From positions 11,554,011 through 11,618,010 of the forward strand of contig NC_088210.1 in NCBI RefSeq assembly GCF_037126465.1: a stretch of DNA of 64,000 nucleotides. The letters are read 5' to 3'. The position numbers were made by a program, and so were the translations under genes. Of this stretch, positions 24,301 through 36,300 are shown one piece after another. The stretch is from Ornithodoros turicata (lineage: Eukaryota > Arthropoda > Arachnida > Ixodida > Argasidae). The stretch's first letter is position 1, and the number at the start of each line of letters is the position of its first letter. Below the pieces are notes generated by a model that was not told the DNA's origin, ran no database searches, and saw only the letters and a list, made by a program, of their open reading frames with translations.

Positions 24301-27300
24301 AGGTAGTCGGGACGGGAGAGTTACGCGACGCTGCGGGGAATGAAATAGCATACAAACAGTTTTATCAGAGTTTAACTTCAAATGATTGCTCCAAACTATC
24401 TAAATCAACCTGTAGTCTATACCCATCAGTTCTTCCGTATTCTGGCCTGTGATAAGCAGGATAGTGTCATCAGCGTACAAGAACACATCGGAATGTGCGA
24501 TATGATTAGGAAGGTCATTTATGTATGTTAAGAAAAAGAGAGGCCCTAAAATAGATCCCTGAGGAACAGCGACGTTGAGTATCGTAGCAGGCGCAGGGTA
24601 TCATGAAGAATGGCCATCAGCAGAGAAAGTACGAGCGTGACCCTCTTGCGACGACCTACCTGAGGGCATACAGGGTTTATTCACCTGACGTCATCCGCAG
24701 GAGAGCGCCACTGTCGCTAGCAGATTTGCCGCCATATTGTAGGTCCCTACGGTTTTGACTGTCCAGCTTTGCGCAAATCGCATTCGCCGTACATTTGGTG
24801 TCTCAAAGTTATTGCCCTCGTGTGAATATTATTTGTACCATATTCAAGTACTGTCCATGTTTTCAACGTTGACAAACCTCTAAACAGCATATGGCAGCGA
24901 AAGAAAAAAAACGGAACCAAACTTATGTGGACCTACGTCATGGCGGCGATTTCGCTTTTTCGAAGCTAGAGCCCTCTGGTGGGATGACGTCAGTGAATAA
25001 ACTCTATTAGGTGGTCAAGGAGCCGTGAACTCTACCAGGCTTGCCCGCCGAGCTCCCAACGGCGATTTTAATTTGTTGGTACGTCTGCTCGCCCGTACCC
25101 GAAAAAAAAAAGTACGTTTTTGTATTAACGCTGCACACGTTACGAATGAGAAGTATTGAACAATAAATTATAAATAGAATTACGAAGCGTAGAAGAAGAA
25201 AGTAGTAATAGGTCTGGTCGTATGAGCATGGGGTCCACTCAGCAATATGGACCCCTGGACCCTGAGGAGGAGGAGGAGGAGGAGGAGGAGTGTCGTTAGG
25301 AGGAACACGAGAGGTCTGCCTGCCTGGTTAGGCGGCATGTTTCTCGGGAAGGGAAAGGTGGTGGAGAGGAGGAGAGGAAAGGGTGAAGTGGAAGACCGAG
25401 CGGAATCCGCTCGGGGGGAGGATAGCTTCGTCCATGGGCCGACTTCAGGGGAACTGTGCTGGCATACGCCTATTACACATCTGAGGGAAACCCAGGAAAA
25501 ACCCCAGACGGCACAGCCGGCCCGCGGATTCGAACCGCGGACCTACCAGTCTCCAAGCGCACGCGTTACCGCTGCGCCACCGGAGCTGGTCAAAAGGATA
25601 CCTGGACCCTGCCCCTGAGCCCTGCGCGTATTTTTCCACGCGCGGCGCGTGTGCGGAGGGTTGTCCGCGCGCTTGTAGGCGGGGGAGGGCTGCGCGTGCG
25701 CTTATCGTAGCGTATTTTTCAGCCTGGGCTGACTTCTTTCGCCAGTTTTCCACCTGAGCCGACTTCCATCACAATTTTTTTCCGCTACAACAGGTGTGTG
25801 GTGGGCGGTTTACGTGCAAAGGATAGCCATACACAAAAGTACAAGTGAAAATATATTTATTAAAGTAATTAGTGTCAGGAATTATGTTATGACTCTGCGT
25901 GAACGGGAAAAACTTAACCAAAAATCTGATGCAATAGCATTGAATGCGTAGCACATTTAATCAAAGAAGATATTCTTAATCTGTACGGTTACAATGAAAA
26001 CTACGAATTTTATTATAAAAAGTCTTATGAGAAGAAAAATTATGTGACGGGAAAACCATCGTTGCATCACAGGAGTTTGAATTACAGCTTTAATTACAAG
26101 TTCTGATAGATATAAGTAATTTCGAACACAATATGGAAGCTAAGTTTAATATTCTAATATGACACAAATTTAATTAATCAGTTTCCTATGAAGTGAATAG
26201 CGCAGACATAAGGAAATAATTCGAATCAACACATAGCAATAATATAGAACCTAACCGACATATCATCTAACATGTAGGGAAATAATAGCTACACAATACC
26301 ATATCAAAACGAGAAACGGTCACCACATTTAATCAAAGAAGATATTCTTAATCAATATGATTACAAACAAAATTGCAAGTTGTATCATAAAAAAGTCTAA
26401 TATTCCTACACGTGAGAACCATCATTGTAATAGCGTGAATATCTGTCATAACATTTAGAGCGCAATTCCAACATTACACAATTAACCAATTTCTTATTAA
26501 GTGAACAGCATAGACGTAAGGAAATAACGAGAAACAAAACGATCAACAGCTAATAGAGAACCAAAACCCATCACGTAAACAAGAGGTACACAAAGGATAA
26601 ATAGTTGAAGAACAATCTATCAAAACGAGAAACATGCACGCACTTAACACTGAATAGCAGAGAAACACTCTAAACGGCGCATCTGCCAACGTGTAAGCAA
26701 CAGACACATGCAGGAAAGTAATTGAAAAATAATCTAGCAAAACGATAAACATGCACGGATGAATAGCAGAAAAACACTTTGATGCACATGACGAATTTAA
26801 TACAGTACAGAGCTAACGCTGAATAGCAGAGAAACACTCTGAACGGCGCATCTGCCAACGTGTAAACAACAGACAAGAAAATATTATTGAAACAAGATTA
26901 ACAGCTAATAGAGAGCCAAAATGCAACACGTAAACAAGAGGTACACAAAGGATAAATAGTTGAAGAACAATCTATCAAAACGAGAAACATGCACGCACTT
27001 AACACTGAATAGCAGAGAAACACTCTAGACGGCGCATCTGCCAACGTGTAAACAACAGACACATGCAGGAAAGTAATTGAAAAATAATCTAGCAAAACGA
27101 TAAACATGCACGGATGAATAGCAGAAAAACACTTTGATGCACATGACGAATTTAATACAGTACAGAGCTAACGCTGAATAGCAGAGAAACACTCTGAACG
27201 GCGCATCTGCCAACGTGTAAACAACAGACAAGAAAATATTATTGAAACAAGATTAACAGCTAATAGAGAGCCAAAATCCAACACGTAAACAAGAGGTACA

Positions 27301-30300
27301 CAAAGGATAAATAGTTGAAGAACAATCTATCAAAACGAGAAACATGCACGCACTTAACACTGAATAGCAGAGAAACACTCTAGACGGCGCATCTGCCAAC
27401 GTGTAAACAACAGACACATGCAGGAAAGTAATTGAAAAATAATCTAGCAAAACGATAAACATGCACGGATGAATAGCAGAAAAACACTTTGATGCACATG
27501 ACGAATTTAATACAGTACAGAGCTAACGCTGAATAGCAGAGAAACACTCTGAACGGCGCATCTGCCAACGTGTAAACAACAGACAAGAAAATATTATTGA
27601 AACAAGATTAACAGCTAATAGAGAGCCAAAATCCAACACGTAAACAAGAGGTACACAAAGGATAAATAGTTGAAGAACAATCTATCAAAACGAGAAACAT
27701 GCACGCACTTAACACTGAATAGCAGAGAAACACTCTAGACGGCGCATCTGCCAACGTGTAAACAACAGACACATGCAGGAAAGTAATTGAAAAATAATCT
27801 AGCAAAACGATAAACATGCACGGATGAATAGCAGAAAAACACTTTGATGCACATGACGAATTTAATACAGTACAGAGCTAACGCTGAATAGCAGAGAAAC
27901 ACTCTGAACGGCGCATCTGCCAACGTGTAAACAACAGACAAGAAAATATTATTGAAACAAGATTAACAGCTAATAGAGAGCCAAAATCCAACACGTAAAC
28001 AAGAGGTACACAAAGGATAAATAGTTGAAGAACAATCTATCAAAACGAGAAACATGCACGCACTTAACACTGAATAGCAGAGAAACACTCTAGACGGCGC
28101 ATCTGCCAACGTGTAAACAACAGACACATGCAGGAAAGTAATTGAAAAATAATCTAGCAAAACGATAAACATGCACGGATGAATAGCAGAAAAACACTTT
28201 GATGCACATGACGAATTTAATACAGTACAGAGCTAACGCTGAATAGCAGAGAAACACTCTGAACGGCGCATCTGCCAACGTGTAAACAACAGACAAGAAA
28301 ATATTATTGAAACAAGATTAACAGCTAATAGAGAGCCAAAATCCAACACGTAAACAAGAGGTACACAAAGGATAAATAGTTGAAGAACAATCTATCAAAA
28401 CGAGAAACATGCACGCACTTAACACTGAATAGCAGAGAAACACTCTAAACGGCGCATCTGCCAACGTGTAAACAACAGACACATGCAGGAAAATAATTGA
28501 AAAACAATCTATCAAAACGATAAACATGCACAGATGAATAACAGAGAAATGAAGTTCTGATAACTGTATGTAATTAACTCTGAACAGCAGAGACCCTGGA
28601 AGACCACGGGACACGAACACAAGAGAAAATAAAATATATAACACTACAAAGAAGATATTCTTAATCAAAACAACAGAGGAGGAGAATAATCTATCATTTT
28701 AAATATCATAAAATCATCCTCGTGACTTAATCTAGTCGAACCCGATACAATTTTCATTCTAAGAGACACTACAAACTTTATTTTGTTTTATCAACACAGA
28801 AAATATATTTAAAAAATGAACTTCACCGCATAGCACGCTCCTAGCCAACAACCAGCTCTAATAATACCTGCCCTGATTTGTTGAAGACGGAAGGCGTACA
28901 CCTGTTTTGTGACAGTTATGAACATTTCGAGCGCAATAGGGAATCTAAGTTGATTATTCCAACATTACACAATTAAACAATTTCTTATTAAGTGAACAGC
29001 ATACACGTAAGGAAATAACGAGAAACAAAACGATCAACAGCTAATAGAGAGCCAAACCTGCGCACAGTCCAACACACAGAGAAATAATAGCTAATCAATC
29101 TATCAAAAGGACAATTTTTTCTTTCAATCATCATCATCATCAAGAGGAGAAATATTACAATATAGCACAGACTTAACGCTGAAGAATAGGGGAACACTCT
29201 AAGCGGCGACATGTAAACAACAACAGAGGAAAATTATCTATCATTGAACCTTCAAAGGCGATATATTTTATTGTGCAGCGCAAATAGATGTCGATATTAC
29301 TCGTTGGGATCGCTATCTTTTCGCATCCTTTCCTTGAAACGGAAATCTTTCGTCAAAGTGTTTGACAAATCGACTAAGTTTGTACAGATCTGATATTGTT
29401 ATTGAACATGTAGAGAAAGTCCAAATTATTATTAAATAGTAGCAACAATACTCAATCAAAAACGAGAAACAAATTTAATTACATCAATTTTTGTAACTGT
29501 AAAATGTGTAAACTGTGAAATGTATTGGGCGAGATGGCACGTTCTGTGAAATCTTGGACACAGCGAGAGCGCAAGCGACGTATTTGGAGCAGGCAGGCAG
29601 ACATTGAAGGCGGGATGCTGAGACTCAAGGCAGCCGTGGTATGGGCACGTTTCGCAGCAATGTCGGCACGGGTATTTCCGGGCAACCCGACGTGACTGGG
29701 TACCAACTGGAGCCGTACGCTGTGGCCGGAAGCCAAGAGGTGACGCAGGTGATATGTTGTCCCCGTGTTTGTATTGTTTCAACAACTTGCACTTTGTCGC
29801 GATGAACTTGCACAGTCTCTTATTGATGTTTCCTTTCTTTGTATGAAGATTCTTGAATGGCGTACAAGAGAGTATTAGATGATAATCGTCCGGTGGTCTA
29901 CCGCAATTGATATGATTGTTGAGTTTCAATAAGTGATGATACATCAGACCTTGCACAACAATACTGAACTTCTGTTCATTCGACATCACTGACTAGTAGA
30001 ATAAAATAATTGCGTTGCCGTGGTAGTGGAACATATCACGTGATAAGGTTTTATGTACTTTCCATCTCTGATCTGTGTAATTTCAACAAATAACCGTGCG
30101 ATATAGACCGCTTGTATACGATAATTTGATCTGACTGCTTTCTTGATGAACGCAATGCCCATTGCAATGATTACAATTACATCTGGTCTAGTGTATTTCA
30201 ATTCTTCGTTAGCAAATCTCAAAAACTCCGCCATCAATTCCAGTGGCCCTTCCAACGTTGATGTGCAGATATTTTTATAAGTATTGTAGATTCGGCATAT

Positions 30301-33300
30301 AAATTCTTGCATGTTCAGTTCCGTAGTTTGTACCATATCTCCGAATACGACCATGTCTAGGACGTATTGAAATGCAGCGATAATGGAATCGTTTCGCGGC
30401 TCTTCCTTTTCGAAGCAGTGTTTTATCATGTCCTCCCATGACTTATGGTAGCGAGTACAAAATCTGTCCATCTTTTCAATGTAGAACAATTGTCTCTTCT
30501 GTGTTCAAGTTTTCGTCTACACTTAATTGAAAGCATATCTATGATCATTTTATTGATTAAATTTTTTTAGAATGTTATTAATATTCACATGCCATGAGAA
30601 TTATGGAAATTTATTTACAAAACGATGTGATGAGTAAGAAAAAATGTGCGCTTTCAATGATTCTATGTACAAGGCCATACTAGAGCCCGTCCTTCCCTAA
30701 CTTGCTGTTGGTGTTGGGGGTCGTCGGGTTTCATCACACTTTATCGCTTGAATCCACTATAGTTGATCATGTTTATTCATCGAAAATGACAAGTTTCTGT
30801 ACAGATTCTACGGCGTATTCACGCTGATTGCTTAGAAATGATTTGCCTGAATTAATTATTGTTTTGTTTCACGTTCGACTGATATTCTATGAATTGGACA
30901 TTATGTATGCATGATGTATTAATTGTGTCGTATTTGTTTCAATTGTTCACTCGATTGAAATAAGTAAAAATAATCTCTGAGTTGGGAATGCCTCATATTT
31001 CTGAGTTGTGTTACACATTTGATTTTTCTGTATAGTTCATTAGAACTTTCTGTTGCAAGATATTACAAAAATTGATGTAATTAAATTTTTTTCTCGTTTT
31101 TGATTTAGTGTTGTTGCTACCATTTAATAATAATTTGGACTTTCTTTACATGTTCAATAACAATATCAGATCTGTACCAACTTAGTCGATTTGTCAAACG
31201 CTTTGACGAAAGATTTCCGTTTCAAGGAAAGGATGCGAAAAGATAGCGATCCCAACGAGTAATATCGACATCTATATTTGCGCTGCACAATAAAATATAT
31301 CGCCTTTGAAGTATCTTATCTGACCTCTAGAACGTCCTGTATGCTGGACGAAGGAATATAGCCCCCAACCCTTTGAGTGATAAAGCATGGGATAAAGCAT
31401 ACAGTCTCCCGGCTGTGAGGAAAAGAGTGAAAATCGAGATGAAAACAGTGCATAGTTTCTATGTCTTGGATACCTCCATCAAGGTTCGTAGTGTTTGTTA
31501 GAATGAAAATTGTACATTGTTCGATTTTATGATGGTTCAATGATAGATTATTTTCCTCGGTTGTTGTTTACATGTCGCCGCTTAGAGTGTTCCCCTATTC
31601 TTCAGCGTTAAGTCTGTGCTATATTGTAATATTTCTCCTCTTGATAGATTGATTAGCTATTATTTCTCTATGTGTTGGACGGTGCGCAGGTTTGGCTCTC
31701 TATTAGCTCTTGATCGTTTTGTTTCTCGTTATTTCCTTACGTCTACGCTGTTGGCATAATCAACTTAGATTCCCTATTGCGCTCGAAATGTTCATAACTG
31801 TCACAAAACAGGTGTACGCCTTCCGTCTTCAAGAAATCAGGGCAGATATTTTTAGAGCTGGTTGTTGGCTAGGAGCGTGCCATGCGGTGAAGTTCATTTT
31901 TTAATATATGTTCTGAGTTGATAAAACAAAATAAGGTTTGTAGTGTCTCTTAGAATGAAAATTGTATTGGGTTCGACTAGATTAAGTCACGAGGATGATT
32001 TTATGATATTTAAAATGATAGATTATTCTCCTCCTCTGTTGTTTTGATTAAGAATATCTTCTTTGTAGTGTTATATATTTTATTTTCTCTTGTGTTCGTG
32101 TCCCGTGGTCTTCCAGGGCCTCTGCTGTTCACAGTTAATTACATACAGCTGTCAGAACTTCCTTTCCCTCCTATTCATCCGTGCATGTTTATCGTTTTGA
32201 TGGATTGTTTTTCAATTATCTTCCTGCATGTGTCTGTTGTTTACACGTTGGCAGATGCGCCGTTTAGAGTGCTTCTCTGCTATTCAGTGTTAAGTGCGTG
32301 CATGTTTCTCGGTTTGATAGATTGTTCTTCAACTATTTATCCTTTGTGTACCTCTTGTTTACGTGTTGGATTTTGGCTCTCTATTAGCTGTTGATCTTGT
32401 TTCAATAATTTTTTCTTGTCTGTTGTTTACACGTTGGCAGATGCGCCGTTTAGAGTGTTTCTCTGCTATTCAGCGTTAACTCTGTGCTGTATTAAATTCA
32501 TCATGTGCATCAAAGTGTTTTTCTGCTATTCATCCGCGCATGTTTATCGTTTTGATAGATTATTTTTCAATTATTTTTCTGCATGTGTCTGCTGGTTAAT
32601 TGGTTAATTGAAGAAATTGGTTAAGAAATTGGTTAATTATGTAATGTTGGAATTGCGCTCTAAATGTTATGACGGATATCCACGCTATTCCAATGATGGT
32701 TCTCACGTGTAGAAATATTAGACTTTTTATGATACAACTTGCAATTTTGTTTGTAATCATATTGATTAAGAATATTTTCTTTGATTAAATTAAAAATTAA
32801 AGCTGTAATTCAAATCATCATCATATATTCAAATCATCACATTCCTGTGATGCAACGATGGTTCCCCCGTCACATAATAATTTTTCTTCTCATAAGACTT
32901 TTTATAATAAAATTTGTAGTTTTCATTGTAACCGTATTGATTAAGAATATCTTGTTTGATTAAATGTGCTACCCCTTCAATGCTATTGCATCAGATTTTT
33001 CGTTAAGTTTTTCCCGTTCACGCAGACTCATAACATAATTCCTGACACTAATGACTTTAATAAATATATTTTCACTTTTACTTTTGTGTATGGCTATCCT
33101 TTGCATGTAAACCGCCCACCACACACCTGTTGTAGCGGAAAAAAATTGTGATGGAAGTCGGCCCAGGTGGAAAACTGGCGAAAGAAGTCAGCCCAGGCTG
33201 AAAAATACGCTACGATAAGCGCACGCGCAGCCCTCCCCCGCCGATAAGCGCGCGGACAACCCTCCGCACACGCGCCGCGTGGGGAAAAATACGCGCAGGA

Positions 33301-36300
33301 CTCAGGGGCAGGGTCCAGGGGTCCATATTGCTGAGTGGACCCCATGCTCATACGACGAGACCTATTAGTACTGAAGAATATTCCACCTATTACACCCGTA
33401 ACTAAATACCCGAAGATAGGAATTCTTACCTCCTTTATAAGTGTTCAGGCTTACAAGAAAGTTGTCCCTCTTTCAGGTGCATGACGAACAGTCAACCGAA
33501 GGAAAAGGGCAGCGGGTCTGATGTGCCATCCGAGGACGATTCAAGCACGACGACTGTCGACGGAACAGAGTACCTGAGCAGTTCGGACGACGAAAATAAC
33601 AAGCCCAAGGCACCCGAGACCGAGGAGACTGCTGCCCAGCGACATGGTGAGCGAGCCCGCATGGTCACATTCGTTGCATTTAAGAAAATGTTGTAATTAC
33701 AAGGGCTACAATTTCCAGTGTGTTACTTGGTATGTAGGTAGGCAATAATCCCTAACAACACCGAACATCCTCTGGATGAACGAATAATGTCCTAAACGGC
33801 GAAACACATTGGACGTTTTCTCAGCGTCAAAATGTCGCGCGCACGCCACGGCCTGGCGCACGCGGTGAAAAAACTCCAGCGACGCGTCCGCGCGCGTTAA
33901 AAAAACTGGTTTCTAGGAAATCACGCGCACGCCGAGCGCGCGCGCGCGCGTCCCGAAAACGTCGGAAAAACGCTCCATGCGTTTAGGCCTTAACGAATTT
34001 GTACATCCAGAGAATATTCCGTGTTGTTGGAGAACCCGTTCGCCGTAATATATTGTTATCGCAGCAGTAGCGCCGATTCTATTGAGAATGCGTCAAGACA
34101 GATGTCCAAAACGGAAGTGGAAAGCGTATAGGCGTGATTTTTGTCGAGACGTGCGAACATAATATGAATCATCTGCCGCCTGTCTGATATTTACCAGCAA
34201 CGGAACAATGCATCCCTCATTGAAGAATGAAGTATTGTTTCGGTTACAACGAACTGTCAGCTTGGCATTTTACTTAGCATCATTTAACATTGACAGCAGT
34301 TACTGAAAGGGACCGCACAGTACAATGGGCCGCCATGTGGAATTCGTCTTTGAGATGACATATACAAAGCATCACTTCCGAGTTCTGCGTGATTTTCATG
34401 CGAATGAATTTTCAATACGGGCGTATTTTTCCCGCTCCAACTTATCGGAACGCACTAAGACGTCCGCAGAGAAAAGCTGGAGGCGGCCGCTCCTGGTTGG
34501 CGGACAGGTACCACGTGACAGTAAAGCATTACGTGGGGCATTTCAGAAAGATTACAGAAAAAAAAATTGCGCGTTCTTTGAAAATATGGAAAATTCTCTA
34601 ACAGTTTGATGGAGAGGTATACGTGGAACCTTCAGGAACGTCTGCCTGCCTCTCTCCTTCTGCGTCGTCTGCTCCCGACAGCCAGGCTATTTGTCGGTAA
34701 CATTCCCTGAGTCTAGGGACGAAGGATAGACAGAAACGAACGAGGCTCAAACCAGCGATGTAGCTCACAGGTGGTAAAAGAGGGAGAAGTAGTGTAACAG
34801 AAAAACTAGCAGCTCGAAGGGCTCGACGCTAGATAAGGTATGGCTGTAATGCCACCGTAAAATGAGTTAAGTGTTAATAAAGATGATGAAAAGAAAAACA
34901 GAAATATAATAAGGAAGATAGCCAATTTCTTACCGACGGAAATATAAGGGAGAAATCTGCCTGACGGAAATGCAAGAAAGAGCCGGAGAACACGAAGGCA
35001 GCTAATTCAAAGAACCAACCTACGTTTATTGCCTACATGTGTTGAGTAAGGTTCCAGTATACAAGCAGCCAAGAACACATTAATCTCCCAAGCGCACACC
35101 GCGCAGCTTCGTTTCTCTCTCCCAGGGAGGGGAAAGAGCCACGAGTCGGCGGCAGAGGCGTATATTAAAAGGGAGTCTGGCCATTAATGGGTCATGCCTA
35201 TACCTGAAGCTCCACCCCCTTTTTCAGCTTTCTGACCAATGGAGTCTTGAAATATGGGGCCCCATCAATCCACCTGTCCTCACTATTTGTCCCTCTATCC
35301 AACATGGGCATTTTGGGTGGCAAGTGGATTGGATTGGATTGAAATGGATACCTCTCGCAATCTACAAAACTAGTGGATTTTTTGTGCAAATTTGACGAAC
35401 GCCACCTAGGGTGAGTGGGGCACGTCGGGAATTGTCGTCTGCTTCCGTCGTTGTATACCGCTGCCGGCAGAACCACCTGCTGGGACACATACTGTCGTTG
35501 GTACGGTTTTAAAACAAATCTACATGAATATAGTTGGAATATAAAAGGCAAGAATGATTACGTCCATGAAATCCCGCAATTAACTCTAAGATTGTACAGC
35601 ACAGTGCCGTTTTTTGTTATGATTTCGTTGTGATCACCGCGATCGCCGTGTTCACTAGGCCTAACAGTGGCGACAAAACGTATTATTTTCGGTTAAATAT
35701 CGATGACTGATCATAAGTTGAAACTGATTTCGGAGAAACGTATATGAAGCTGTACATTTGCAGCGTAAAATCAGAGTAGTCTGTGAAAATTTTGTGTCAC
35801 GAAATCCCCGCTTCACTGTGTTTGTTTTCGTCGCCATTTTGGGTGGCAGTGAGGTGTCATGGCGACACCCTCGATAAAAAGCAAACCAATCGGTGGAGCG
35901 AAACCGTGATTGACAGGTCGAGCCTCTTTTTGTGACTCCTCCCAATGGCCAGACACCCTTTTAATATAACGGCTCTGCCTGAGGGAGGGCCAGAGCACCA
36001 ACATGGAGAACCTGGGGGCGCTGGCTCTTCGAAGTCGCTGAGCGTGAAGAGCTCCCGCACGATGCATCCGCTGACAAAATTCAGGCACCCTGCGAGAAGG
36101 GCACAAACGGGCCCGTTCCTCCATAGAGAGTAGAAGGCCGGAGGTTCTACGAGATGTCTATCCACCAGGCATTGCCCCCGAAAAAGGCTTATAGAAACCG
36201 TGCCACGCAGGTCGCCGCGAAAATTGTTCGGGAGGAGTAGCCAACGCTCTCGTCAACGAACAACACTGCCCAGGTGGCGACGTCGTGAAGACCCCTAGGG

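Larger units (their letters stand above)
25208..29500 (+). repeat. Left arm of the foldback element
   Basis: Inverted counterpart of 31068-33365. It contains a GC-rich terminal 400 bp interrupted by a SINE, an AT-rich section (about 25770-26540), the 355-bp tandem array, a section with a short MITE-like sequence (about 28812-28912), and a 270-bp inner part next to the core. Confidence 0.8.
25208..33365. mobile_element. 8.2-kb foldback element with very long terminal inverted repeats
   Basis: The sequence from 25208 inwards reappears inverted from 33365 inwards. Both ends read ATAGGTCT followed closely by GTATGAGCATGGGGTCCACT. Similarity continues inward to about 29500 on the left and 31068 on the right, enclosing a 1.6-kb single-copy core. 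Both ends are flanked by TAGTA (25203-25207 and 33366-33370), a possible 5-bp target duplication. The left arm is longer because it holds a SINE (25265-25600) and about 5.6 copies of a 355-bp unit, against roughly one copy on the right. The right arm has its own extra segment at about 31313-31535. The architecture resembles Drosophila FB elements, which have long repeated arms around a coding core. That is an analogy, not a homology claim. It lies in intron 1 of the MYND gene. Confidence 0.85.

Noticed and set aside
26543..28668. Repeated 68-116 residue minus-strand frames, Cys/Phe-rich
   Set aside because: They repeat exactly with the 355-bp satellite, shift between units and lack any motif. 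They are frames of a tandem repeat.
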